Of a stretch of 14,884 nucleotides of DNA, positions 7,891 through 14,884 are shown in pieces. The notes under the pieces were generated by a model. That model was given only the letters and a program-made list of their open reading frames with translations, had not been told where the DNA came from and made no database searches. The stretch is from positions 1 through 14,884 of the forward strand of contig JAITAP010000212.1 in the NCBI GenBank assembly GCA_031284065.1, read 5' to 3'. The stretch's first letter is position 1, and every line of letters starts with the position of its first letter. The DNA is from Prevotellaceae bacterium. GTDB lineage: Bacteria; Bacteroidota; Bacteroidia; Bacteroidales; UBA932. The position numbers and the translations under genes were made by a program.

Positions 7891-8005
7891 ATGCTTAATT
7901 TTGCGAGCAATAGAGTATGGATAGTAGAAAGCTAAACGTTCGCCAAACGAAAATGAGTCGTTGACATGCGGGTTCCATGCGACCTTTAAAAACAAGCACA
8001 TTTGC

Positions 8006-8950
8006 ATGAAAAAAACAGCCTGCATAGCCGTTCTTTTAATGACAGGAATCACAATGTTACGTGCGCAGCATGATTCGCAGGTAACCCAGTACATGTTTAG
8101 TCAGGTTCTTTTAAATCCGGCGTGCGCAGGTAGCGGTGAAATGCTTGACGCGACGTTCCTACAGCGCTCTCAGTACATGGGCTTCGAGGGAGCGCCCTCA
8201 GTATGGTCGCTGGGGGTAAGCGCGCCGTTCGTGCTGTTTGACGCCAACCACGGGGCTGTTTTTGCCATAACAAACGACAAAATAGGCAACTTTGACAATA
8301 TGAGCTTCAGCGCAGGTTACGCCTATCGGCACAAGCTTAGCAGCACAGCCACGCTGGGCGTGGGGATTTCGGCAGGCGGAGTGTCCTGCAAGCTGGCTTC
8401 GCCGTCCGAGTGGAGCAGCTATAGCGACGACCCTGCCGTGCCGCAGCGGGAAGAATCTTCCTCTACGGGGTTTGACATGGGGCTTGGGGCGTACTACGAC
8501 GAGCGCGATTTTTACGCAAGCTTTTCGTGCCGACACCTGAACCAGCCGCGCGTGCTTACGGTTAACAGCGGCGATAAAACGCTGACGGTAAAGCGTACGT
8601 TTTACTTGAGCGGAGGCTATCGGTGGCAAACGTCGAACGAGAAGATTGAGGTTGACCCGTCGGCCATGCTGATGTTTACTTCGCTCGTAAAGCCGCAGCT
8701 TGAGTTTGGAGCTAACATATTTTACTTGAAGCGCTACTGGGGCGGGCTGTCGTACCGCATTGGAGATGCGCTGGGGGGGATGGTCGGCATTACGGTTAGC
8801 GAAGCATTCAGAATGGGGGTAGCATACGAGTACTCTTTATCAAAGCTGATAGGAACAAATAGCGGAAGTTTAGAAGTATTTGCATCATACATGTTTGAGT
8901 TGAAGTTGGCTAAAAAAGAAAAAAAATATAAAAGTATAAGGTTTTTATAA
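8006..8950 (+). CDS. porP: T9SS outer-membrane protein PorP (PorP/SprF family)
   Basis: Predicted outer-membrane beta-barrel protein of the PorP/SprF family (TIGR03519), needed for type IX secretion. The ATG at 8006 is preferred over an upstream in-frame TTG at 7961. It gives a clean signal peptide, MKKTACIAVLLMTGITMLRA, with cleavage before QHDSQ, and a mature protein beginning QHDSQVTQYMFSQVLLNPA. That QxTQYMFNxxxxNPAyAG-like opening is the hallmark of the family. The protein is 314 aa with many alternating aromatic and glycine segments typical of a barrel (for example YWGGLSYRIGDALGG). It ends in a short basic, lysine-rich tail. It is the first gene of the por operon, 11 bp before porK. 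Confidence 0.93.
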   Translation: MKKTACIAVLLMTGITMLRAQHDSQVTQYMFSQVLLNPACAGSGEMLDATFLQRSQYMGFEGAPSVWSLGVSAPFVLFDANHGAVFAITNDKIGNFDNMSFSAGYAYRHKLSSTATLGVGISAGGVSCKLASPSEWSSYSDDPAVPQREESSSTGFDMGLGAYYDERDFYASFSCRHLNQPRVLTVNSGDKTLTVKRTFYLSGGYRWQTSNEKIEVDPSAMLMFTSLVKPQLEFGANIFYLKRYWGGLSYRIGDALGGMVGITVSEAFRMGVAYEYSLSKLIGTNSGSLEVFASYMFELKLAKKEKKYKSIRFL

Positions 8951-8961
8951 GTATTATATTT

Positions 8962-10272
8962 ATGTGGGTTACAAAAAAAAGGATCGGATTAAGTCTCGAA
9001 ATTCTTATTCTGTTTATGGCAGGATGCTCTGCGGAAATTGGTGGAGAGCTGGTTGGAGTGCAAGGGCGAGTAGCGCCGGGCGAAGAAGCGCCTCCATACG
9101 GAATGGTGCTTATCCCTCAAGGTAATTTTACCATGGGCATGAATGACGAAGACTTCCTCTTCGCAATGAATGCTCCAACGAACTCGGTTTCGCTTGACGC
9201 CTTTTGGATAGACCAAACCGAAATTACCAATAACGAATACCGCCAATTTGTTTACTACGTTATTGACTCCATTACGCGGCGGCTGTTGGGCGACCAGTTT
9301 GAAGAATTCCTGATTACAGAAAATTCGTTAGGCGAAGCGCTGGACCCTCCTCTCATCAACTGGGGACCCAAAATTAGCATAGGCAATCCGGACTACGCCG
9401 CGATTCTCAACGAGCTGTACATAACATCCGCTGCGTCGAGAGGAAAAGCGCTGAACACAAAAAGAGTGCTATATGCATACTCGTGGATTGATTACGACAA
9501 GGCGCTGGGCAGAAAACATGCGAGGGATACGTCAACGTTTATTATCAACGAATATGGAGAAGTTGACCCCGCATCGTACATTATAAGCGAAAGCACGCCC
9601 ATTTACCCCGACACGATGGTGTGGCTGCGCGATTTCGTTGGCGCCTACAACGAACCTTTTGCTCTTCGCTATTTTGCCAGCCCCTACTATGACGATTACC
9701 CTGTGGTAGGGGTAACGTGGAAGCAAGCCACCGCCTTTTGCCACTGGCGCACCAAGCTGATGGAAGACTACTACGAAAAAACCAGGCGACCTATCCCCCA
9801 GCAGTACAGGCTGCCAAACGAAGCCGAGTGGGAGTATGCCGCTCGAGGCGGAACCGAGAGAGGAAAATACCCGTGGGGGGGGCTATATACTTTTGACAAG
9901 ACAGGCTGTTACCGGGCAAACTTTCTTCCGCAGCGCGCAAAGTTCGGGCTTGACGGAGGATCGAAAACGTTGCCGGTGGGCAGCTTCCAACCTAACGACT
10001 TTGGGTTGTTTGACATGGCCGGAAATGTCGCCGAATGGACGGCAAGCGCTTACGATGAACAGTCTTACAACTTTGTTAACAGCATAAATCCGAGCTATCG
10101 CTACCATGCGCAAAGCGGAGAAACGCCGACAATGATGCGCAAAACGCTAAAAGGTGGCTCGTGGAAAGATATTGCCTACTTTTTGCAGTGCGGCGCAAGA
10201 ACATTTGAATATCAAGATACCTCAAAATCATACATTGGCTTTAGATGCGTCCGCTCTTACATGGGAAAATAG
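8962..10272 (+). CDS. porK: T9SS ring lipoprotein PorK/GldK
   Basis: Lipoprotein that with PorN forms the large periplasmic ring anchored to the outer membrane in type IX secretion. The N-terminus has a lipobox, MAGC, with the acylated cysteine at C22. The rest is an FGE-sulfatase domain (PF03781): it starts with YGMVLIPQGNFTMG, continues with FWIDQTEITNNEYRQFV, RLPNEAEWEYAARGG and MAGNVAEWTAS, and closes with LKGGSWKD and GFRCVRSYMGK. The cysteine pair of true formylglycine-generating enzymes after GGS(W/Y) is not present, as expected for GldK-type proteins, so a structural role is likely. Between the first and second half is the GldK-specific insert with the repeated Trp/Tyr-rich segments (about residues 130-250). 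The length is 436 aa, slightly short of GldK and PorK proteins I recall (about 460-490). Confidence 0.95.
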   Translation: MWVTKKRIGLSLEILILFMAGCSAEIGGELVGVQGRVAPGEEAPPYGMVLIPQGNFTMGMNDEDFLFAMNAPTNSVSLDAFWIDQTEITNNEYRQFVYYVIDSITRRLLGDQFEEFLITENSLGEALDPPLINWGPKISIGNPDYAAILNELYITSAASRGKALNTKRVLYAYSWIDYDKALGRKHARDTSTFIINEYGEVDPASYIISESTPIYPDTMVWLRDFVGAYNEPFALRYFASPYYDDYPVVGVTWKQATAFCHWRTKLMEDYYEKTRRPIPQQYRLPNEAEWEYAARGGTERGKYPWGGLYTFDKTGCYRANFLPQRAKFGLDGGSKTLPVGSFQPNDFGLFDMAGNVAEWTASAYDEQSYNFVNSINPSYRYHAQSGETPTMMRKTLKGGSWKDIAYFLQCGARTFEYQDTSKSYIGFRCVRSYMGK

Positions 10273-10337
10273 CGGCGTGGCAGCGAAAATCTGAACGTAA
10301 CTTAGCGTAGTATAACTCAAAAACTCAGAAATCAAAC

Positions 10338-11702
10338 ATGGCAAATTTTACAGAAAGCAGGGGTTGGAAATTATTTATGGGCAAGCTTTACGGCTTGGGG
10401 GCAGCGGTAGTTATTGTGGGAGCGCTATTTAAGCTTGAACATTTTCCCGGTGCAAGCGCTATGCTTATCGTAGGAATGTCTGTAGAGGCTTTTATCTTTA
10501 TTTGTTCGGCTTTTGAACCGCTTCCCCACCCGGAGCCCCGCTGGGAGTTAGTTTACCCTGAATTAGCAAGCGAAACGGAAGGACATGGAGAGGCTGCGCC
10601 GAAAAAGACGCATAAAAAGCCATTGGCTGTAGAAAGCATTGAGGTGGCTGCCGTAGCGACGACGGGTTCAAACGGGTTGAAAATAAATGAAGCGACCGCC
10701 GGAGGAGCAGCCTCCCTTGCAGCAATCGGCAATATTGATTTTAGCAAAGTCAACGTTGAGCAGTTAGCATCGGGGCTGAACAAATTGGGAGACGCTACCG
10801 AAAAGCTTGTCACTTTGTCTGACACAGCAGTCGCGGCAAATACACTTTCCGAAAAAATGCACCACGCTTCGCTTACCGTAGCCAATTTTTCGCAATCGTA
10901 CGAAAACTCTTCGCAGTCCTTGTCGGAATCAATACACACCTTGTCGGACAGCTACCAAAGCTCGGCAGAGATTGTGGGCGCATCGGGCAAGCAGCTGGGC
11001 GATGACGTAACCAAAGCAGGGAAGCAAGTTACAACAGCTATGGATGAAGCCGCTGAAAGCTTTTCCAAGTCATTAGCCAGCTCCGGCAGGCAAATAAACG
11101 AGGAGGTAAGCAAAACAAACAAGCAGGTGGCCGAGATAATGGGCGTAACGGTAGAAAACTTTGCCAAGGCAATGGACGATTCGAGCAGGCAAATAGGCGA
11201 CGAGGCAAGCAAAGCAAGCAAGCAAATGATTGCTACAGTCGCCGGAGCAACAGAAGATGCGGCCAAGTTCATTAGCAACTCCGGCAAAGCCGTGAACGAC
11301 GAAATAAACAGGACCAGCAAGCAGATGGCTGACGTAATGGGAAGCGCTGCCGAAAACTTTGCCGCTACATTTACCCTTATTGACCAGCATCTAAAAGATA
11401 ACCTGACCGGCCTAAACCAGGGCAACAGCGCCTACAACAAGCGGGTAGAAGCGTTGAACAAAAGTATGACAAGCCTCAACGCCGTGTACGAATTGCAGGC
11501 GCAGGAGATTGGCAAGTACTACAATAATTCGGCTGCTATGGGTCAGCACCTCGAAAAATTTGTGGAAGAGCTGAACCGGTCGGTTGCGGAGAACAGGAAC
11601 TTTAGCAACGGGATTACGCAGCTCAACAAAAGCATTGCAGATCTCAACAGCATTTATGGCAGCATGTTATCGGCCGTGCAGCTGGCAACCAAAAAGAAAT
11701 AG
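10338..11702 (+). CDS. porL: T9SS motor protein PorL/GldL with expanded repeat region
   Basis: Inner-membrane subunit of the proton-driven GldL/GldM (PorL/PorM) motor of type IX secretion. Two membrane helices lie at about residues 18-33 (LGAAVVIVGALFK) and 42-59 (MLIVGMSVEAFIFICSAF). The intramembrane K32, E50 and E60 match the conserved charged residues; the ten-residue spacing of the two glutamates equals that of E49 and E59 in Flavobacterium GldL. The rest is cytoplasmic and largely helical. Residues 218-349 consist of four tandem 33-residue repeats (KQLGDD.., RQINEE.., RQIGDE.., KAVNDE..). With 454 aa it is well above the 215-310 aa known for GldL and PorL; removing the repeats leaves 322 aa. 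It lies 65 bp after porK and 45 bp before porM. Confidence 0.93.
   Translation: MANFTESRGWKLFMGKLYGLGAAVVIVGALFKLEHFPGASAMLIVGMSVEAFIFICSAFEPLPHPEPRWELVYPELASETEGHGEAAPKKTHKKPLAVESIEVAAVATTGSNGLKINEATAGGAASLAAIGNIDFSKVNVEQLASGLNKLGDATEKLVTLSDTAVAANTLSEKMHHASLTVANFSQSYENSSQSLSESIHTLSDSYQSSAEIVGASGKQLGDDVTKAGKQVTTAMDEAAESFSKSLASSGRQINEEVSKTNKQVAEIMGVTVENFAKAMDDSSRQIGDEASKASKQMIATVAGATEDAAKFISNSGKAVNDEINRTSKQMADVMGSAAENFAATFTLIDQHLKDNLTGLNQGNSAYNKRVEALNKSMTSLNAVYELQAQEIGKYYNNSAAMGQHLEKFVEELNRSVAENRNFSNGITQLNKSIADLNSIYGSMLSAVQLATKKK
10989..11384 (+). repeat. Four 99-bp (33-residue) tandem repeats inside porL
   Basis: The units are 10989-11087, 11088-11186, 11187-11285 and 11286-11384. Conserved positions in each protein unit are a basic start, an acidic pair at 5-6, a (S/T/N)K(Q)-type centre at 8-13 and a (E)(N/S/D)(F/A) segment near 23-26. 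The DNA copies have diverged well beyond recent duplication, so the expansion is old. The unit of 33 residues equals three 11-residue (hendecad) turns, which fits a continuous coiled coil. Confidence 0.85.
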
Positions 11703-11747
11703 CCATAAGTAAAAAACATAGTACAAACAGAATTTTAGTATTTAAGC

Positions 11748-13295
11748 ATGTCCGGAGGAGGCAAAGAAACACCAAGGCAAAAGATGATAGGCATGATGTA
11801 TTTAGTGCTTACAGCAATGTTGGCGCTTAATGTATCGGCTGAAGTATTGAATGCCTTTGGACTTTTTGAAAGCGGGTTATCGCAAACGGCAAAAGTTTTT
11901 AGCGAAAAAAACGACGATACCGAGCGCGTGTTTCGCGTCGCCAATACGGAAAATAAGGAGCGCATAGGCCCTTGGTTCACCAAATCGCTCGATGTACGCA
12001 AAAAATCGAAGCAGCTCTATGACTACATAGAGTCGCTGAAGGTAGAAATGGTAGCGTTGGCCGACGGCCCCGGTGCAACAGCTATAAAAGACGGTAAAGT
12101 TATTGGAGAAAACCTTGTGAATCGCTCCTCCACCGAGCCAAGCAGCAACCTGATGGTGCGCCAGCAAAAGGGTCTGGAGCTGAAAAACAAGCTGAACGAC
12201 CACCGCTCGTACCTGCTGTCGATGCTAAAACCCGAATCTACCGGACTCATTGACAACATTAACAACATGCTCGAGACGAAAGATATTACCTCGACGGGAC
12301 ACGGTGAAAGTAAAAAGCCTTGGGAAATTGGAACATTTACAGACTTGCCCGTAATTGCGGCAGTGCCCTTGCTCACCAAAATGCAGGTGGATATTCTTAC
12401 CTGCGAGTCCGACGTGATGTCCTACCTCTTGTCGCAGGCTGATATGGGGACCGTAAAAATCGACAACTTTGACCCTGTGGTGCAATCAGTGTCGGACTAC
12501 GTGATACGCGGAGGAAAGTTTGAAGCGCAAATATTTTTGGCGGCGTCCGACAGAACGTTGCAGCCGGACGTAGTGGTAAACGGGCAAAAGTTGCAGATTG
12601 TTGACGGCAAAGCGTACTACGAAACGTCGGCAAATAGCATTGGAGAGCAAACGATAGCCGGCTCAATTACGCTTAACGGAAAGCCCTACCCGTTTACCTA
12701 CACCTACATGGTAGCCGAGCCAAACGTGGTGGTATCTCCCTCCAAAATGAACGTGCTGTACCGCGGAGTGCTTAACCCCATTGACGTATCGGCGGCAGGC
12801 ATCCCCGACAACAAGGTGCAGATTACCTTGAGCAACGGCGTTTTGAGTCGGGAAAGCGGAAAATACATGATAAACCCCGGCGACAAAGCAACCTGCGAGG
12901 TGAGCGTTATGGCGGAAATAAACGGCGAAAAGCGCAGCATGGGCAACAAAATATTCCGCGTGAAGAGCGTACCCAGGCCGGTGCCCGAAATGGACGGAAT
13001 TCAGGGGAAAACGGCAACCCGGCAGCAGCTGGTATCCTCGCAAGGTATTCGCGCCACTATGCCCCCGGACTTTGACTTTGACTTGAAATTCTCAATAAAA
13101 TCTTTTGTGGTATTTGCCCCCGTAGGCGGCTACGTAATGGAAGAATCATCAAGCAGCCAGCTGTTTACCGACAAGCAAAAGCAAATAATGAAAGGGCTGC
13201 AAAGCGGTCAACGTGTGAGCATTACAGACATTAAAGCCGTGGGACCCGACGGAAGGGTGGTTGACTTGCAAGATTTAAGCATAAAAATAAAATAA
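11748..13295 (+). CDS. porM: T9SS motor protein PorM/GldM
   Basis: Single-pass inner-membrane protein with a long periplasmic part. It is the rotor or shaft of the GldL/GldM motor and transmits energy to the PorK/PorN ring. The N-terminus, MSGGGKETPRQKMIGMMYLV followed by LTAMLALNVS, is diagnostic, with the membrane helix at about 13-31 and the conserved R10 and Y18. The first periplasmic domain is helical (residues about 35-220); beta-rich domains follow (from about 240 on), as in the known D1-D4 arrangement. The length of 515 aa equals the family norm. It ends 42 bp before porN. Confidence 0.97.
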   Translation: MSGGGKETPRQKMIGMMYLVLTAMLALNVSAEVLNAFGLFESGLSQTAKVFSEKNDDTERVFRVANTENKERIGPWFTKSLDVRKKSKQLYDYIESLKVEMVALADGPGATAIKDGKVIGENLVNRSSTEPSSNLMVRQQKGLELKNKLNDHRSYLLSMLKPESTGLIDNINNMLETKDITSTGHGESKKPWEIGTFTDLPVIAAVPLLTKMQVDILTCESDVMSYLLSQADMGTVKIDNFDPVVQSVSDYVIRGGKFEAQIFLAASDRTLQPDVVVNGQKLQIVDGKAYYETSANSIGEQTIAGSITLNGKPYPFTYTYMVAEPNVVVSPSKMNVLYRGVLNPIDVSAAGIPDNKVQITLSNGVLSRESGKYMINPGDKATCEVSVMAEINGEKRSMGNKIFRVKSVPRPVPEMDGIQGKTATRQQLVSSQGIRATMPPDFDFDLKFSIKSFVVFAPVGGYVMEESSSSQLFTDKQKQIMKGLQSGQRVSITDIKAVGPDGRVVDLQDLSIKIK

Positions 13296-13337
13296 TTATA
13301 CCGCAGCGCTTTGCTGCCATTTTTAAAAGGAATATTT

Positions 13338-14273
13338 ATGAAAAAGATAGTTTTCTTGACCTTAGCAGCAATGCTGCTTGTCGCAAATGTTACCATAACG
13401 CCTGCACAGCAACCTGCGGCGCAACCGAATGGCGCAGCAACGCAAAATGCGCCCGCCGGAGTGAAGCCAAATTTAGCGCCGGACGGGCTGTTCAAAAAGC
13501 AAATCATTGCAACGCGCGACCCTATACCCTATCCGTATATCCGCGAAGCAGACGTTATCTGGTCAAAGAGAATTTGGCGCACCATAGACCTGCGCGAAAA
13601 GTTAAACCTTTCGCTATACTATCCCACGACAGACATAGCGTTGCGCCGCAGCTTGGTGCAAACGCTGGTGGACGCCATACGCAGCGGCGAAATCCGCGCG
13701 TTTGACCCCCTCAACGATGAATTTACAATGCTGCTTTCGCCCCAAGACGTAAGCGCGAACTTTGACGCAGTGGACAAACAAGAACGCAGACAAAAAATGG
13801 ACGGCTCGGGCGATACCACCTTTATTATCCCCGGCGAATACAATTGGAGCGAAGTGCTTGAACTCCTCGTAAAAGAGGACTGGTTTTTTGACAAGCACTA
13901 CTCAAAAATGATGGTGCGCATAGTGGGAATTTGCCCGATAAGGGTGTATAGAAAGCAGCTGAATACCGGAAACGAAGAGGACGATGCTAACGGCGAGCTG
14001 CAAAAAAAGAAACTTTTTTGGGTGCACTACGACGAATCGCGCAAGGTGCTGGCAAGGACGCCTGCATACATACCCAATAATGACGCTACCACCATATCGT
14101 ACGATGACATATTTAACGGGCGGCGCTTTACTTCCTACATTACCAAAGAATCGAACCCGCACAACAACCGTGCCATTTCGGATTATATTTCCAACGGCTA
14201 CGCAGCATTGCTGGAATCGGAAAGGATAAAGAAAGATATCTTTACCTTTGAGCACGATTTGTGGGAATACTAA
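13338..14273 (+). CDS. porN: T9SS ring protein PorN/GldN
   Basis: Periplasmic partner of PorK in the T9SS ring. The ATG at 13338 is preferred over an in-frame TTG at 13311. It follows AAAAGG (13325-13330) at suitable distance and gives a signal peptide MKKIVFLTLAAMLLVANVT with cleavage near residue 23 (TPA|QQP). A Pro/Ala/Gln-rich linker follows, then the GldN core ADVIWSKRIWRTIDLREKLN, typical of the family. Further family segments are LVDAIRSGEIRAFDPLND and the C-terminal DDIFNGRRFTSYITKESN. The protein is 311 aa. It is the last gene of the por operon; the next coding sequence is on the other strand. Confidence 0.96.
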   Translation: MKKIVFLTLAAMLLVANVTITPAQQPAAQPNGAATQNAPAGVKPNLAPDGLFKKQIIATRDPIPYPYIREADVIWSKRIWRTIDLREKLNLSLYYPTTDIALRRSLVQTLVDAIRSGEIRAFDPLNDEFTMLLSPQDVSANFDAVDKQERRQKMDGSGDTTFIIPGEYNWSEVLELLVKEDWFFDKHYSKMMVRIVGICPIRVYRKQLNTGNEEDDANGELQKKKLFWVHYDESRKVLARTPAYIPNNDATTISYDDIFNGRRFTSYITKESNPHNNRAISDYISNGYAALLESERIKKDIFTFEHDLWEY

Positions 14274-14295
14274 GATTTTTTCCGGACAGCTGCGT

Positions 14296-14319
14296 GATTT
14301 ATGTGCAGCGTCATAAATC
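14296..14319 (+). terminator. Weak candidate terminator after porN
   Basis: Perfect 8-bp inverted repeat, GATTTATG and CATAAATC, with an 8-base loop, 23 bp after the porN stop. Two G-T pairs could lengthen it. It is A+T-rich and is followed only by GTTTGAATT, so termination there would be weak. Confidence 0.35.
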
Positions 14320-14388
14320 GTTTGAATTAGCCATAAGCGTAAGCCTCTCCGTTTTGCAGTAACATCTCAGCTACGCAGATACCAAAAG

Positions 14389-14454
14389 TCCCGCAGGGAC
14401 GACACTTTAACCGTATGCTTCAGCATAGAAATGTAAAGTGTCGTCCCTGCGGGA
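14389..14454. repeat. REP-like palindromic element, 21-bp perfect stem
   Basis: The left arm 14389-14409 (TCCCGCAGGGACGACACTTT plus A) is the exact reverse complement of the right arm 14434-14454. The 24-base loop contains a second small stem, TATGC/GCATA. Each arm itself contains TCCC-GCA-GGGA, a near-palindrome. Skipping one G, the pairing extends five more bases outward (CAAAA/TTTTG). It is intergenic, between porN and the orphan promoter. It has the form of a REP or short MITE-like element; genomic copy number cannot be seen here. Confidence 0.7.
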
Positions 14455-14535
14455 TTTTGCGTACCATGAGGTATTTAGTATCTCCTTGTAAACGATTTAT
14501 CTTACTGAATGTCAATAAAATAAATGCGAAAAAAT

Positions 14536-14566
14536 TTGGTAGTATCAACCGGTTTTTGTACCTTTG
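14536..14566 (+). promoter_or_regulatory. Orphan consensus promoter
   Basis: TTG at 14536-14538, 20 bases, then TACCTTTG at 14559-14566, close to the Bacteroidota consensus. Transcription would start near 14571-14573 and run towards the 3' end of the minus-strand helicase gene. No intact gene follows; only the DUF4062 fragment is in place. Confidence 0.7.
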
Positions 14567-14581
14567 CGGCATAAAAACCGG
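14549..14581. promoter_or_regulatory. Palindrome flanking the -7 box, possible operator
   Basis: CCGGTTTTT (14549-14557) and AAAAACCGG (14573-14581) form a perfect 9-bp inverted repeat with a 15-base centre that holds the TACCTTTG box. One arm lies between -33 and -7 and the other at the predicted start site, a position suited to repressor binding. It could alternatively form a hairpin. Confidence 0.5.
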
Positions 14582-14620
14582 AAAAAATGAAGGGTTAGTA
14601 AGGATTGGCTAATTACACAA

Positions 14621-14710
14621 CCGAAAGTATTTATTAGCAGTACGATTATTGACTTACCCAATGAGCGTAAAAGAGACTGGTTAATTCCAGAAATTTTGAG
14701 ATGCTGTAAA
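14621..14710 (+). pseudogene. N-terminal fragment of a DUF4062-type protein
   Basis: This frame reads PKVFISSTIIDLPNERKRDW. The pattern (K)VFISSTxxDLxxER is the hallmark opening of DUF4062 (PF13271), a domain found at the N-terminus of many NTPase-type and defence-related proteins. The frame is open from 14591 but has no ATG, GTG or TTG before the motif. An ATG at 14587 lies in another frame and stops after three codons, so the start has been lost or shifted. Downstream the frame runs on to TGA 14858-14860, but there it is antisense to the helicase gene and shows no family likeness. I read it as a decayed remnant of a gene formerly driven by the promoter at 14536-14566. The match is short, so chance resemblance is not excluded. 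Confidence 0.55.
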
Positions 14711-14884
14711 TTACATTTCAACTTTTCTCAGCTTAGCGTACTTCATAAGGAGATTTTTTTTGCCAACGAGCTTAAAGTTGACGGTTATTTTTACGTCGCC
14801 TCCAAGATTTTCCACGTTCAGCACTACGCCTCTCCCAAAATTTTTGTGCTCCACCGTTGAGCCTACGGTAATGCCCTCCGTGCG
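14711..14884 (-). CDS. UvrD/PcrA-type DNA helicase, C-terminal end (partial)
   Basis: The last 57 residues of a minus-strand gene that continues past the window edge. They read ITVGSTVEHKNFGRGVVLNV, then VKITVNFKLVGKKNLLMKYA and KLRKVEM. This is the C-terminal Tudor-like tail of UvrD/PcrA superfamily 1A helicases (pattern G..V.H..FG.G.V, then V.F...G.K.L...YA.L), which in PcrA and UvrD contacts RNA polymerase. The catalytic motor domains lie outside the window. The gene is convergent with the orphan promoter and the DUF4062 fragment. Which paralogue it is (PcrA, UvrD or Rep-like) cannot be told from this tail. Confidence 0.85.
   Translation of the reverse strand, partial: RTEGITVGSTVEHKNFGRGVVLNVENLGGDVKITVNFKLVGKKNLLMKYAKLRKVEM

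Noticed and set aside
7961..8005. Upstream TTG start for porP
   Set aside because: It would place 15 residues before a complete signal peptide that begins at the ATG at 8006.
10952..11425. Minus-strand open frames opposite the porL repeats
   Set aside because: They mirror the repetitive coding sequence of porL and show no independent family motif.
13311..13337. Upstream TTG start for porN
   Set aside because: The ATG at 13338 has a purine-rich AAAAGG ahead of it and begins a standard signal peptide.
14415..14612. 65-codon plus-strand open frame
   Set aside because: It spans the REP-like hairpin and the orphan promoter and resembles no known protein.

Overview
The window comes from a Bacteroidota genome, most likely Bacteroidales or a close relative. 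Three things point there: a complete type IX secretion core cluster (porP, porK, porL, porM, porN), promoters of the TTG-N19-TAnnTTTG class used by the Bacteroidota primary sigma factor, and Cas2 and Cas9 sequences with the look of Bacteroidota type II-C loci. The species cannot be named from this sequence.

Layout, left to right. (1) 1-658: the 3' end of an IS30-family transposase that enters from the left edge. Its reading frame is broken by an amber codon at 593-595, although a normal-looking family C-terminus continues behind it. (2) 746-6540: a type II-C CRISPR-Cas locus. A tracrRNA is encoded on the minus strand just upstream of cas9, with an anti-repeat and a Rho-independent terminator, and is followed by cas9 (1437 aa), cas1 and cas2. 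All visible catalytic residues are present. No CRISPR array follows cas2, which is where type II-C loci usually carry it. cas9 is strongly A+T-rich, whereas cas1 has the G+C-rich look of the host genes to the right. (3) 6578-7723: a Bacteroidota ureohydrolase-family protein whose metal-binding motifs appear lost. (4) 7824-14273: the T9SS core operon, with a near-ideal promoter, a hairpin at the predicted 5' end of the mRNA, and the genes for the outer-membrane PorP, the PorK/PorN ring and the PorL/PorM motor. PorL is longer than usual and carries four tandem 33-residue repeats in its cytoplasmic helical part. (5) 14274-14884: a short intergenic zone with a weak candidate terminator, a REP-like 21-bp perfect hairpin, an orphan consensus promoter flanked by a palindrome, and a fragment of a DUF4062-type gene. 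It ends with the C-terminus of a UvrD/PcrA-type helicase on the minus strand.

Functionally, cas9, tracrRNA, cas1 and cas2 should form an interference and adaptation module that needs an array located elsewhere. PorP, PorK, PorL, PorM and PorN form the envelope-spanning secretion machine: PorL and PorM are the proton-driven inner-membrane motor, PorK and PorN the periplasmic ring, and PorP the outer-membrane partner. No clearly new multi-gene system was found. The most unusual items are the PorL repeat expansion, the array-less Cas9 locus with a composition break, and the palindrome-flanked promoter in front of the DUF4062 remnant.
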